Source of the DNA: Arthrobacter rhombi | GTDB taxonomy: Bacteria; Actinomycetota; Actinomycetes; Actinomycetales; Micrococcaceae | DNA length: 64,000 nucleotides | Direction: 5' to 3' | Assembly (NCBI RefSeq): GCF_900163545.1 | Contig: NZ_FUHW01000024.1 | Span: 23,546-87,545, forward strand | Part shown: piece after piece, positions 23,816-32,807 of the stretch | How positions within the stretch are numbered: the first letter of the stretch is position 1 | Layout: each line of letters starts with the position of its first letter | Made by a program: the position numbers and the translations under genes | The notes under the pieces: model-generated | The model's input: only the letters and a program-made list of their open reading frames with translations | Database searches by the model: none | What the model was told of the DNA's origin: nothing

Positions 23816-24325
23816 ATGGTCCTCAACGTGCATGAGCGAAGAATTGCCGCACCCCCAGCAGTGGTCGCCCAGTTGATCGATTCCCTGGCCAGCTCCGATG
23901 ATCGGCTCTGGCCCTGCAGTGAGTGGCCTGCCATGCGCCTGGACCGAGGACTCGAGGTAGGTTCCGCCGGCAGGCACGGCCCGGTCCGTTACGTCATCAA
24001 GCACTATGAACCCGGCCAGCGGGTGGAGTTCCGATTCACTGGCCCAGCGGGCTTCCACGGACACCATTCCTTTGCGGCCTTCAGTAACCCAAAGGACTCA
24101 ACGCTGCTCTGACACGAACTGTTCTTGAGGCCACGGGGTATCGCGATCATCTCCTGGCCGTTGTTTTTCAGCCCCCTCCACAACGCCCTCGTGGAAGAAA
24201 GCCAGGATCGCACCGAAACGGAATGCGGTGCTCCAGCCAGCTCGCCCTTTCGGCGAACTTTATGGACCAGAGTGCTTCGGGCCGCATTCTCGAAGCGACT
24301 CACACTGCACCGAAGTAACAGTTAA
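23816..24325 (+). pseudogene. SRPBCC-family protein interrupted by an in-frame TGA
   Basis: The frame opens at ATG 23816 (MVLNVHERRIAAPPAVVAQL, SLASSDDRLWP, GPVRYVIKHYEPGQRVEF, FTGPAGFHGHHSF) and reaches STLL before a TGA at 24110-24112. The same frame continues without a gap as HELFLRPRGIAIISWPLFF and SPLHNALVEESQDRTE, which is the expected C-terminal helix of this family, and ends at a TAA at 24323. Restoring CGA (Arg) for TGA rebuilds a full-length protein of about 169 residues, so one C-to-T change explains the break. As it stands only a 98-residue truncated product would be made. An ATG at 23729 could extend the N-terminus. Confidence 0.75.
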
Positions 24326-24353
24326 GGATTCCTGGGCCCCTCCGGGTCAGTGT

Positions 24354-24875
24354 TCAGAGTGACGAATCGTCAGTGGCCAGAGTTTCGATCTGCGCGCGCG
24401 GCAGGAAAACAACATAGGCACAGATCGCCGCGATAAATAGAGACACGAAACCCAGCAAGCCCCAGCCCACCGAATCGCTCGACACCTCGTTGGGCGCAAC
24501 GCCGACGATGGCCAAAATGCTGGCCACCGCAAAACCAATCAAACCGAAGCCACCGGCCTCCATCCCGACGGCGATGGATTTCTCGGTTTGATACCAATGG
24601 CTTTCCTTCAAGAAGCCCCTTGCTGTCGCACCACCGATGATGAACGCCACCGCTGCGAGGGAACAGGCCCCTGCCAGCAGGAGTGAAAGAGAACCATATT
24701 CGACGCTGTCGGTGCCGACATGGACAACTGCCCGGCTCGGTAGCCATGGGTTCACGGCCAGATATAGGAGGGGGACCAGGACGATGGAACTTGCGGGGGC
24801 AGCGATCAACAAGGCAATTGCCCTGGACCTGCCAATAGTCCTTGAGGACTCCGATCCGTCACGAAGTTCAGTCAT
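24354..24875 (-). CDS. Four-segment membrane protein of unknown function
   Basis: A 173-residue protein with four hydrophobic segments (about residues 20-42, 60-82, 98-122 and 135-158) separated by short loops, with a charged N-terminus and an acidic end. I recognise no family motif. It has a slightly lower G+C content than its neighbours, as do other genes from 23.7 to 27 kb. No close partner is evident; the SRPBCC pseudogene is convergent with it. Confidence 0.55.
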   Translation of the reverse strand: MTELRDGSESSRTIGRSRAIALLIAAPASSIVLVPLLYLAVNPWLPSRAVVHVGTDSVEYGSLSLLLAGACSLAAVAFIIGGATARGFLKESHWYQTEKSIAVGMEAGGFGLIGFAVASILAIVGVAPNEVSSDSVGWGLLGFVSLFIAAICAYVVFLPRAQIETLATDDSSL

Positions 24876-24977
24876 TGCCCGCTACATCCCCCTCTGTAGT
24901 GGCCAAGCATCTGCAGCTTCGGCCATCGTATGACACGGATAAGTGGTGAAAATCTTTCCGCGCCTCGTCACGTTCCT

Positions 24978-25364
24978 CTACGATTCCCCGGAGACTTTGA
25001 TGAGGTAGCTGTTGATGTCGGCGACCTTCGCGGTTTTCGCCGTGCTCTTGAAACGCAGGACATGGCAAAACGCGGTTTCTCCTCCATCAGCCAGCCGAAG
25101 CACTCCATCGACCCCGGCCCCACGCCCATGGGTCAGGAACGTTCCGAACGTCAACTCGTCGACTGGTGGAAGGGCCAGCGCCATTCCCCGGGCCGCTACG
25201 CGCCCGGACACGGTCTGCTCCCCGACGACTGTCCATGAAACGTCTTCGTCAAGGACCGCCGCCAGGTGTTCGACGTCCCGTTGCGCGAGAGCAACCACCA
25301 GATCCCTGAGGATTTCCTTGCGCGGGGAGTTTCCGCAGTCCGGTTCTTCGTGAATGGTGACCAT
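24978..25364 (-). CDS. SnoaL/NTF2-like small protein
   Basis: A 128-residue protein with the outline of a SnoaL/NTF2-like cone fold: KEILRDLVVALAQRDVEHLA, LDEDVSWTVVGEQTVSGR, ELTFGTFLTHGRGAGVDGVL and a closing strand FCHVLRFKSTAKTAKVADI. Such proteins are small hydrolases, isomerases or carriers, and this one has no assigned reaction. I chose the ATG at 25364 because the fold begins soon after it; the ribosome site is weak. It is divergent from the GNAT gene, with 52 bases between the starts. Confidence 0.65.
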   Translation of the reverse strand: MVTIHEEPDCGNSPRKEILRDLVVALAQRDVEHLAAVLDEDVSWTVVGEQTVSGRVAARGMALALPPVDELTFGTFLTHGRGAGVDGVLRLADGGETAFCHVLRFKSTAKTAKVADINSYLIKVSGES

Positions 25365-25416
25365 GCGCCGAGTGTACTCAGCATCGGCTGCCCCACCGTC
25401 GTCGTACGATCGAACC

Positions 25417-25941
25417 ATGGCCCTTCGAATTCGCTCTGCAACCCCAGCAGATGAGGCGTCGGTCGAAGCGATAGAGAACGATGCCGACCGGATCCTGATC
25501 AAATGGTTGTCTCCCGATCATTGGCCTCCTGCCCCGTCCGGTGCCTCGAGGGCGTCCGAGAACGGATACCTCTTGGTTGCCGAAGAAAGCAATTCACCCG
25601 CCTTTGTCGGCTTCGTCCATGTCCTGGAAGCCGAGGGGCTTGCCCATCTGGAACAGATGTCCGTGGCACGCGCCTACGGTCGACGTGGCTACGGTCGACT
25701 CCTCCTCGACGCAGCTCTCGATGAAGCCCGGGAACGCGGCTACGACCGCATCTCCTTGCGGACCTACGCAGACATCCCCTGGAACGCACCGTTCTACGCA
25801 CGCGCAGGCTTTGTTGAACAGGCTCCCGAAACGAACTTTCACCGTGGCTTGATCGATATCGAAGAGGATCTCGGGCTGCCTGGCTACGGGCGTCGCATCC
25901 AGATGACGGCATCACTGAACGACCGTACCGTGGGGCCATGA
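25417..25941 (+). CDS. GNAT-family N-acetyltransferase
   Basis: A 174-residue acetyltransferase. MALRIRSATPADEASVEAI opens the GNAT fold. HLEQMSVARAYGRRGYGRLLL contains the acetyl-CoA pyrophosphate loop (R-R-G-Y-G-R), and LRTYADIPWNAPFYARAGF is motif B. The substrate is unknown. Its TGA overlaps the ATG of the following methyltransferase pseudogene (ATGA), so the two were once coupled. Confidence 0.85.
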   Translation: MALRIRSATPADEASVEAIENDADRILIKWLSPDHWPPAPSGASRASENGYLLVAEESNSPAFVGFVHVLEAEGLAHLEQMSVARAYGRRGYGRLLLDAALDEARERGYDRISLRTYADIPWNAPFYARAGFVEQAPETNFHRGLIDIEEDLGLPGYGRRIQMTASLNDRTVGP

Positions 25942-26678
25942 CTTCACCCTTGACCTGAGAACAGCTCACCGCCCTCTACGACGCAGAGAACCTGTGGTCG
26001 GTGGACGACGCGTTCTTCTTGTCCGTCATCAACGAACTCCCCAGCAGCCAGGTTCTTGATCTGGGATGCGGCACTGGACGACTCACCCGGGCCGCCGCTG
26101 CCGATGGTCATCACGTCGTCGGCATCGATCCGGATGCCGACGCCCTTGACGCCGCACAGAGGAAACCGGACACCGAGAACATCAGGTGGGTTCACGGAAC
26201 ATCCACCCGGATCCCCGACGGGGTTCTCTTCGATACCGCCATCATGACCTCCCACATGGCCCAAGCCATTAGCGACGAGGCGGCCTGAGCCCAAACCCTT
26301 GAAGATCTTCATCGAGCACTGGTCCCCGGTGGACGTTTAGCCTTCGACTCCCGCGATCCTGCGGCCCGGGTCTGGGAGCGGTGGACTCCGGCCAACACAC
26401 GGGATACCTACACACTCCCCGATGGCACAATCGTCGAAACGTGGATTGATGGCACTGTCCCACGCGACGGGCTGGCACTTCTGACTGAACACCGGCTCCG
26501 TCGCGGCCACGAGGAAGAGACCGCTACGCTGGTTCTCGCCTTCCGCCCTGAAGCACAGCTGCGCCAGGATCTCAGGGCAGCCGGGTTCACTTTCGAACAG
26601 GTGCTCGGCGGTTGGGCTGGCGAAGTCGTCGGGGAAGGCCAGGGTGAACTGATCGTGATCGACGGCAAGCGAAGCTGA
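25938..26678 (+). pseudogene. Class I SAM methyltransferase interrupted by two in-frame TGA codons
   Basis: A single frame of 247 codons from ATG 25938 to TGA 26676 encodes a whole class I methyltransferase. Motif I is VLDLGCGTGRLTRAAAADGH, followed by VVGIDPDADALDAAQ, then LVPGGRLAFDSRD, and a C-terminal sheet LRAAGFTFEQVLGGWAGE. It is broken by TGA at 25956 (between LT and EQLTALYDAENLW) and at 26286 (between AA and AQTLEDLHRAL). Both sit where Trp would fit, and one G-to-A change each explains them. A fragment starting at GTG 26001 could be translated but would lack the second half. The ATG overlaps the GNAT stop. Confidence 0.75.
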
Positions 26679-26793
26679 ATAAGAGCAACAGCTGGGCCCA
26701 CGACATATCCATTCGCGCCCCTGCTCCTGGGGGCCTGGCTTGCGGGCACTCACAGCTCCAGGATTCATTGCCACCCCATGTCAGACTGGATCG

Positions 26794-27423
26794 ATGATCC
26801 CCCAGCCCGACTACCGCAACTACGCAGCAAAAATGCGGCACCTCGTACTATCTGGAATTGATATGGAAGTCGAGGCCCGCTTCGTCGACATGATCAGCGT
26901 TCGCGGTGCCCGGATCCTCGACGTCGGCTGCGGGATCGGCACTGCCGTTGCTGCCTTGCGCAGCAGAGGCCACGCAGCCTACGGGATCGATCCCACTCCC
27001 ACCGTCCTCGACGTGGCAGTAGAGCTTTACGAGCCCTCATGGTTTCTCGCTCTCGGCGCCGTGGAGATCGCCCCGTCACAGCTGGTTCGCCAGGGCCTTC
27101 CCGGCTCCTACGACGTCATCCTCATGTCGGGAAACGTCCCGGCATTCCTCTCCGGGGACGAACTCGAGGAAGTCTTCGGGCACGTGGCCGCCCTGTTGAA
27201 TCCCGGCGGAACGCTGGTGGTCGGAACCACCACCGCAGTCCGCGGTGGGCCCGGCGATCAGGATCGGGCTGTGGCATCAGCCGGGCTGGAGCTGGCTCAG
27301 CGCTACGCCGACTGGCATCTGGGCCCCTTGAGCGCCGACTCCCCCTGGTCGGTCAGCGTTTTCTCGGCACCCGGCACACAGGATCCGCCCCAGGGGCCCG
27401 ACGGGATCTTCCTCTTGGCCTGA
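26794..27423 (+). CDS. Class I SAM-dependent methyltransferase
   Basis: A 209-residue methyltransferase with motif I ILDVGCGIGTAVAALRSRG, the acidic loop AYGIDPTPTVLD, motif II GSYDVILMSGNVPAFL and LLNPGGTLVVGTT. The ATG at 26794 has no good ribosome site. An ATG at 26778 (MSDWIDDP) in another frame would join PDYRNYAAKM if one C were removed from the run of five at 26799-26803, so the true start may be frameshifted. The substrate is unknown. It lies about 115 bases after the methyltransferase pseudogene but is not a copy of it. Confidence 0.78.
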   Translation: MIPQPDYRNYAAKMRHLVLSGIDMEVEARFVDMISVRGARILDVGCGIGTAVAALRSRGHAAYGIDPTPTVLDVAVELYEPSWFLALGAVEIAPSQLVRQGLPGSYDVILMSGNVPAFLSGDELEEVFGHVAALLNPGGTLVVGTTTAVRGGPGDQDRAVASAGLELAQRYADWHLGPLSADSPWSVSVFSAPGTQDPPQGPDGIFLLA

Positions 27424-27454
27424 TGGACTCACCTGCTGCACCGAAGAGCAGGCT

Positions 27455-28369
27455 CTACCGTCCCTCCCCCACATCGCCCGCCGTGGCAGCAACCGTGGAG
27501 GTATCGGGGGTCGTGCGTCGTTGGCCGGTTCTGGTGGCCCCGATCCCTGCGGCGATGACCAGGACGACCCCGATGACTGCTGCCGGACGCGGGACCTGAT
27601 GCAGGATGGTCAACCCGATCAGCACGGCGATCGCCGGTTCCAGGCACATCAACGTTCCGAAGGCTGCGGTGGTCAGCTTCCGCAGGGCCAGCATTTCGAG
27701 ACTGAAAGGGATGACGGGCAGGAGCAGGGCCAAGCCGAACCCCCCGAGCAGGATCGGCCAGCCCAGGTCTCCGAGGACGGAGGGACCGACCGCGAGGGTG
27801 GCCACGACTCCGGCCACCGGCATAGAAATCGCCAGCGCACTGATTCCCGAGACGGCGTCACCGGCCTTTTGGGTGAACAGCACGTAACCGGCCCAGCAGG
27901 CGGCAGCGCAGAGTGCGAAGCAGATCCCTACCGGATCCGTGGCCCCCAGCCAGGGTTCGGTCAGTCCCAGGACACCGGCCCCGGCGACCAGTGCCCACCA
28001 GCGTGCTGCGCCCCGTCCCTGGACGATGGCGACGGAAAGCGGTCCGAGGAACTCCAGCGCGCTGGCGGTGCCCAACGGAATCCGTTCGACGGCGAACATG
28101 AAGAAGATCGTCACCCCTCCAGTCGCCACCCCCAGCAAGGCACTGGTGCCCAAAGCCGCCCGACTGTACGCAACCTTCCACGGGCGTCCCACCACGACCA
28201 GGATCACCGCGGCCCAGCACAGGCGCAGCCAGGCGACCCCGGCTGGACCCAACGTGTCGATGAGTCCGACGGAGACGGCCAGCCCCAACTGGACGCAGAC
28301 CATCGCGGCGAGCGCCATCAGCGAGCCGGTGCCTGCCGAGCTCTGTGCCAGGCGGGGTGAGGAGTTCAT
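27455..28369 (-). CDS. EamA-family (RhtA-like) exporter
   Basis: A 304-residue protein with ten hydrophobic segments in two EamA halves: VCVQLGLAVSVGLIDTLGPAG, WLRLCWAAVILVVVGRPW, IPLGTASALEFLGPLSVAI in the first and the FSLEMLALRKLTTAAFGTLM and LEPAIAVLIGLTIL motif of the second. This matches RhtA-type exporters of threonine, homoserine and other amino acids. The ATG at 28369 has GAGG-like sequence upstream. A LysR gene is divergent 83 bases away and probably controls it. Confidence 0.85.
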   Translation of the reverse strand: MNSSPRLAQSSAGTGSLMALAAMVCVQLGLAVSVGLIDTLGPAGVAWLRLCWAAVILVVVGRPWKVAYSRAALGTSALLGVATGGVTIFFMFAVERIPLGTASALEFLGPLSVAIVQGRGAARWWALVAGAGVLGLTEPWLGATDPVGICFALCAAACWAGYVLFTQKAGDAVSGISALAISMPVAGVVATLAVGPSVLGDLGWPILLGGFGLALLLPVIPFSLEMLALRKLTTAAFGTLMCLEPAIAVLIGLTILHQVPRPAAVIGVVLVIAAGIGATRTGQRRTTPDTSTVAATAGDVGEGR

Positions 28370-28452
28370 GAGTCCATTGGAACGGAAACACTCCGTCAAC
28401 GTCCACGTGACAATCCTCAACAGATCGTCCAGTATTCCTGCACAATAGAAGG

Positions 28453-29379
28453 ATGGAAACCCGGCGTCTGCAATATCTCTATGAACTCTCCCGGATGGGC
28501 TCGATGCGCGGGGTGGCCGATCTCTTGGGCACGACGACGTCGACCGTCTCCCAGCAGATCGCCTTCCTAGCGCGGGAGACCGGCGCCCGGCTTCTGGAAC
28601 CCGCAGGTCGCGGAGTGCGCCTGACTCCCGCAGGACGCAGGCTGGCCGATCACGCCGAGGCCATCCTGACCGCCGTCGACTCGGCCCGACTCGATCTGGT
28701 CCCGGGGGCGGCCCCCTCGGGGACCCTGCGGGTGGCCGGCTTCGCCACGGCGATCCGCACGACCTTGATGCCGGTCATCGCCGAATTGGCCGACCGCCAC
28801 CCCAGCATGGACATCGTGGTCTTCGAACACGAACCGGCGGAGGCAATGAAGCTCCTGGGCGTGGACCAGATCGATCTGGCCCTGACCTATGACTACAACC
28901 TGGCACCCGACCAGGTCGATGCCGGAGTGGACACTCTGCCGCTGTGGAGCACCCCGTGGGGCCTCGGCGTACCGACGGCCGACGCCCGCCGGCTAGGGTT
29001 CCTTCCCGCTCCAGGCACTCACGACGCGCCGGGATCCGCCGCCCCGGATGCGGCCACGGTGTTCTCCGCGTTCCGCGACCACGACTGGATCGGGAATTCA
29101 CGCAATATCGCCGATGAGACGGTGCTGCGCATCATTTCTTCGATGGCCGGATTCGAACCGGCGCTGCGCCATCAATCCGACAGCTTGGATCTGGTCGAGG
29201 ACCTCATCCTGGCCGGCCTCGGCGTCGGGTTGCTCCCCGAGAACCGGCCGCCCCGGGAGGGGATCACCATCCTGGAACTCCATGATCCCGATATCAGGTT
29301 GCGCGCCTTCGCCCGCATCCGCCGCGGTCGCAGTGCGTGGCCGGCGCTGGCCCTGGTCCTCGATCGGATCAGTGCCTGA
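28453..29379 (+). CDS. LysR-family transcriptional regulator
   Basis: A 308-residue regulator. The N-terminal helix-turn-helix includes LQYLYELSRMGSMRGVADLLGTT and TSTVSQQIAFLARETGARLL, followed by the LysR recognition sequence AGRGVRLTPAGRRL and a two-lobed substrate-binding domain (residues about 90-300). AGAAGG precedes the ATG at 28453. It is divergent from the EamA exporter gene, a standard LysR arrangement in which the exported amino acid is often the effector. Its last 11 bases overlap the convergent MFS gene. Confidence 0.87.
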   Translation: METRRLQYLYELSRMGSMRGVADLLGTTTSTVSQQIAFLARETGARLLEPAGRGVRLTPAGRRLADHAEAILTAVDSARLDLVPGAAPSGTLRVAGFATAIRTTLMPVIAELADRHPSMDIVVFEHEPAEAMKLLGVDQIDLALTYDYNLAPDQVDAGVDTLPLWSTPWGLGVPTADARRLGFLPAPGTHDAPGSAAPDAATVFSAFRDHDWIGNSRNIADETVLRIISSMAGFEPALRHQSDSLDLVEDLILAGLGVGLLPENRPPREGITILELHDPDIRLRAFARIRRGRSAWPALALVLDRISA

Positions 29380-30634
29380 CGTAGCCGCTGCGTCCGGCCA
29401 CCATCCCCGCCGGGAGTTGGACGATCAGAGCCGCGAGCAGAACCCAGAGCAACGCCGTCCAGCTTCCCGTCAGGTCGTGCAGCACCCCCGCCAACAGCGG
29501 CCCGCTGGCCGACATCGAGTAGCCAATGGTCTGGGACATGGCCCCCAGCTCCGCGGTCGCCGAGCCGCCGCGGGCCCGCAGCAAGGGCAAGGAGAAGCCG
29601 ACGCCGGTCATGATGCCGAAGCCCACGCCCAGCAGCAGCATCCACAGCAGGGTCAGCCCGGTGGGCGCCGCCAGGACGCCGATGATTCCCGCAACGGTCA
29701 GCAGGGTTCCCGCCACGGCCCCGCCGATCTGTGAATGGTGGCGGGCGACGGCGATCGAGGAGATCAGGGCGGGAATAATGGCCGCCAGGTTGGCGATCGA
29801 CAGGGCATTGCCTGCTTCGGCGGCAGGCAGGGCTGCATCCATGAGGATCACGGGCAACCAAGCGTTGGCCGTATAGAAGACCAGCGAAAGCACCGCGAAA
29901 TACAGGGTCACCGCCCAGGCCAGCGGCTGCCGCCAGACGGAGACCCCGCCGTCGTGCGTTTGAAGATGTCCGGCACCGGTGGCCGGTTGCTTGCTTCCAC
30001 GTAGGAAAGGCATCCAGACGACCAACCCGATGATCGGCAGGATCCCCCACAGGGCCAGCGCCCCGGACCAATCCAGCCCCAGCGCGCGCTGCAGCGGCAA
30101 GGTCAGGCCGGCGGCTGCTGCCGGACCGGTGAACAGGGCCGTGGTGTACAGCCCGGTGAGGATCCCGGTGCGTCCGGCATAGTCGCGTTTGATCAGAGCC
30201 GGGAGCAGGACGTTACCGAAGGTGATGCCCACGCCGACCAGCGCCATCCCGGCGAAGAGGAACCCGGTGCCCGGGAGCATTCGCAGCCCGGTGCCGGCCA
30301 GAATGACGACCAGCGCGGCGGATATGGTGCGTTCGATGCCGAAGCGGCGGCCGATCCGTGGTGCCTGGGAAGAGAGCAGGACGAAGCTGAGCAGCGGGGT
30401 GGAGGTCACCAGCCCGGCGATGGCCGAAGAGAAGCCCAGCGAATCCTGGATCTGCCCGATCAACGGGGCCACGGCGGTGATCGGCGGGCGGAGGTTCAGA
30501 CCCACCACGACGACGGCTACCGCGGCGAACCACAACGGCACTAGCGTGCGGTGCGCGGCGGCGGTGGGAACTTTTGCTTCGGTTCCGGCACCGGGTGTTG
30601 CGGTGGATGGCGCTGTCTCTGCTGGGTTCATCAT
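29369..30634 (-). CDS. CynX/NimT-type MFS transporter
   Basis: A 421-residue permease with 12 hydrophobic segments. VVVGLNLRPPITAVAPLI and DSLGFSSAIAGLVTSTPLL, QAPRIGRRFGIERT and FGNVLLPALIKRDY are typical of the CynX/NimT (cyanate, nitroimidazole) subfamily of MFS. Two ATG codons in tandem (30634, 30631) follow AAGGACG. A CGNR-type regulator gene is divergent, 53 bases away. The substrate is unknown; many family members export drugs or small anions. Confidence 0.86.
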   Translation of the reverse strand: MMNPAETAPSTATPGAGTEAKVPTAAAHRTLVPLWFAAVAVVVVGLNLRPPITAVAPLIGQIQDSLGFSSAIAGLVTSTPLLSFVLLSSQAPRIGRRFGIERTISAALVVILAGTGLRMLPGTGFLFAGMALVGVGITFGNVLLPALIKRDYAGRTGILTGLYTTALFTGPAAAAGLTLPLQRALGLDWSGALALWGILPIIGLVVWMPFLRGSKQPATGAGHLQTHDGGVSVWRQPLAWAVTLYFAVLSLVFYTANAWLPVILMDAALPAAEAGNALSIANLAAIIPALISSIAVARHHSQIGGAVAGTLLTVAGIIGVLAAPTGLTLLWMLLLGVGFGIMTGVGFSLPLLRARGGSATAELGAMSQTIGYSMSASGPLLAGVLHDLTGSWTALLWVLLAALIVQLPAGMVAGRSGYVRH

Positions 30635-30687
30635 CGTCCTTCGTCTGGGGCACGCCCAGCCTAGGAAGACCCTGCTATTCTTGCAAC

Positions 30688-31239
30688 ATGGCCAATAACG
30701 ATTTTGAGCATTACAAGGGATGGGCGGTGGACCTCGCCATCGACCTCGTGAATACGGCGGCCACCGATGATGACCGGCTGGCCCATGCCGGGGACGTGGC
30801 CGAACTCCTGGCCAGGCACCATGTAGCAGCGCGCCGGCGGGCCAGCGACGACGACGCCACCCACCTGAGGGCCGTCCGGGGGCAACTGCGCGCCGTGATG
30901 GACGCCGACGACATCGCTCAGGCGGCTCCCTCACTGAACTCGCTGGCCGCCGAGGGTGGCTGCACCCCGCGGCTTTCCAACCACGACGGGCACGATTGGC
31001 ATCTGGATCACCACATTCCGGGGGACCTGCTGTGGAGGCACGTGGCCGCCGAATGTGCCGCCGGGCTCATGGACTTCGTGCTGCGGCATTCACCGCGAAG
31101 GCTACGCAGCTGCGCAGCCTCGGACTGTTCGCGCTACTTCGCCGACCGCACCCGCAACGCGTCGGCGCGCTTCTGCCCGCAACGCGGCTGTGCGAACAGG
31201 ACCCGGGTGCGCAGGCACCGCCAGGCCAGGGAACTGTAA
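30688..31239 (+). CDS. CGNR zinc-finger/ABATE-domain regulator
   Basis: A 183-residue protein with an N-terminal ABATE-type domain (AVDLAIDLVNTAATDDDRLA, ATHLRAVRGQLRAVM) and a C-terminal zinc finger RSCAASDCSRYFADRTRNAS followed by ARFCPQRGCANRTRVRRHR. The signature CGNR reads CANR here. Members are putative transcription regulators. A TATTCT hexamer lies seven bases before the ATG at 30688, so the transcript may be leaderless. It is divergent from the CynX-type MFS gene, which it may regulate. Confidence 0.85.
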   Translation: MANNDFEHYKGWAVDLAIDLVNTAATDDDRLAHAGDVAELLARHHVAARRRASDDDATHLRAVRGQLRAVMDADDIAQAAPSLNSLAAEGGCTPRLSNHDGHDWHLDHHIPGDLLWRHVAAECAAGLMDFVLRHSPRRLRSCAASDCSRYFADRTRNASARFCPQRGCANRTRVRRHRQAREL

Positions 31240-31287
31240 TGCCCTAAATTTCCGCTGGGACGTTCCCCGGTGGTGAAGAACACACGA

Positions 31288-31971
31288 TCAGAGGAGTTCG
31301 CGGATCAGGGCGCAGGCACTGGGGATCGGTTCGATGATCTCCACCGCACCGCCCGCCGCTAGTCGACGCGCGGACTCACTCAACGGCCCCCCGGCGATGA
31401 TGACGGCGCGGGCGCCGGCCGCCCAGGAGCGCAGTGCCGCGCTCTGCAGTTCGGCAAATTGGGCTTCGGGGTCGCTGGCGAGCTGCACCGGGCCCGAGGC
31501 AGTGGTCTCGACCCCGCAGAAAAGCCCTGCCTCGGCATGCTCGTGTGCGAGCCGCTCCAAGGAGGGAACCAGTCGAGGGGTGGTGGTGGCCATCCCAAAT
31601 CGTCGGCCTCCCCGCGCAGCGGCCAGGATGGAGGCCTGGCCGATGCCAACGACAGGGATTCCGATCTCCCGGGCCAGCGTGCTGCGGCCCGGGTCGCCGA
31701 AAGCTGCGACGATGACCGCGGCCACCCGGGCGCCCTGTTCAGAGGCCAGGACTTCGTGGACGGTGCGCCGCACCTGCTCTCCGGCCTCGGTCAGGGCCCT
31801 GGAGTCCACGATCATCCGTGGTCCCGATGGGACGGTCACCGCGAGCAGCCCGAACCCGGAACCGGCGAACTCCCCCTCGGCAAGGGTGGCCATCAGGGAG
31901 GTGGTGTCCTCGTTGGTGTTCGGATTGATCAGCAGCACCAAGCCGCCGGAGCGGGGAGGGGCAGTTCTCAC
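31288..31971 (-). CDS. Asp/Glu racemase-superfamily protein lacking the usual cysteines
   Basis: A 227-residue protein with the two-domain racemase fold: LVLLINPNTNEDTTSLM at the start, AAVIVAAFGDPG, IPVVGIGQASILAAARGGRRFGMATTTP and VIIAGGPLSESAR. In hydantoin and aspartate racemases each of the two halves supplies a catalytic cysteine, at the places that read AAFGDPG and IAGGPLS here. Both are absent. It may be a non-racemase member (for example DCG1-like) or a different lyase. The GTG start overlaps the SDR gene stop (GTGA), and the two are cotranscribed. Confidence 0.72.
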   Translation of the reverse strand: MRTAPPRSGGLVLLINPNTNEDTTSLMATLAEGEFAGSGFGLLAVTVPSGPRMIVDSRALTEAGEQVRRTVHEVLASEQGARVAAVIVAAFGDPGRSTLAREIGIPVVGIGQASILAAARGGRRFGMATTTPRLVPSLERLAHEHAEAGLFCGVETTASGPVQLASDPEAQFAELQSAALRSWAAGARAVIIAGGPLSESARRLAAGGAVEIIEPIPSACALIRELL

Positions 31972-32807
31972 GGGTGGCGAACCCCGTGCCCGTCGAGGAC
32001 CGCCGCGTAGCCTTCCCGGTAGCTCGGATAGGCGAATGCGAAGCCGGTGGCGCGCAGCAAATCTCCACGCAGTCTCTTACCGGCGGGCTGGCCCTCAGAC
32101 GGAACCTCCTGCCATGGCACCCCCAGTCGCCCGGCGAGGAAGGAGAGCACCTGAAGTTGGCTGACCGGCTCCTCGTCCACGCCCAGATACAGCCGACCCG
32201 GCTGATCCACGGCCGTGGCCAGATGGACGATCGCAGCTGCCGCGTCGTCACGGTGGATGCGGTTGGTATAGCGCGGGGCGGCGGCCGGGTCGGCCGTTCC
32301 GTTGCGCACCTGGTCGATCAGGCGCGTCCTGCCGGGCCCATAAATACCTGACAGGCGCAGCACGGTGCCCTGCGGGGCCCGGGCGGCCAGCAGTTCTTCG
32401 GTTTCGCAGAGCACCGCTGCCGTAGCGGTCGGCGGGTCCAGGGGGCTGTTCTCGTCCATCCACACGCCATCGACATTGGGGTAGACCGCAGTGGAGGAGA
32501 CGACGATGATGCGCTCGGGGTGCACACCGTCTCGTTCCAGTGCATCCAGGACGTTGGCCAGCCCCTCCAGGTAGACCTGCCGGTAGGTCTCTTCGCTCCG
32601 CTCCCCTGCCGCCGGGGCCACGACGACGATGCTGGTGTCGGCCGGCACGGGAGGCAATTCGCCGGTCAGGTCCGCCGCCACGGGCTCGATGGCTTCCGGC
32701 AGCTTCGCTGCCGAGCGTCGCCAGCCGATGACCCGGTGCCCGAGAGCCGCAAAACGCAGCCCGGTTTCGGTCCCCACATCGCCACATCCAGCAATCAATA
32801 CGGTCAT
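31968..32807 (-). CDS. NAD(P)-binding SDR/YeeZ-like epimerase family protein
   Basis: A 279-residue extended SDR-like protein. The N-terminal Rossmann motif reads IAGCGDVGTETGLRFAALGHRV, and the catalytic region has VVSSTAVYPNVDGVWMDE, then LRLSGIYGPGRTRLIDQV and NRIHRDDAAAAI. The classic YxxxK is not evident, as in YeeZ-type members. It is the first gene of a two-gene unit with the racemase-like gene. Its reaction is unknown. Confidence 0.78.
   Translation of the reverse strand: MTVLIAGCGDVGTETGLRFAALGHRVIGWRRSAAKLPEAIEPVAADLTGELPPVPADTSIVVVAPAAGERSEETYRQVYLEGLANVLDALERDGVHPERIIVVSSTAVYPNVDGVWMDENSPLDPPTATAAVLCETEELLAARAPQGTVLRLSGIYGPGRTRLIDQVRNGTADPAAAPRYTNRIHRDDAAAAIVHLATAVDQPGRLYLGVDEEPVSQLQVLSFLAGRLGVPWQEVPSEGQPAGKRLRGDLLRATGFAFAYPSYREGYAAVLDGHGVRHP

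Noticed and set aside
24110..26288. Selenocysteine or Trp recoding at the three in-frame TGA codons
   Set aside because: No SECIS-like hairpin is apparent, the positions suit Arg and Trp rather than Cys/Sec, and TGA ends many other genes here; ordinary mutation is simpler. Kept as a finding for checking.
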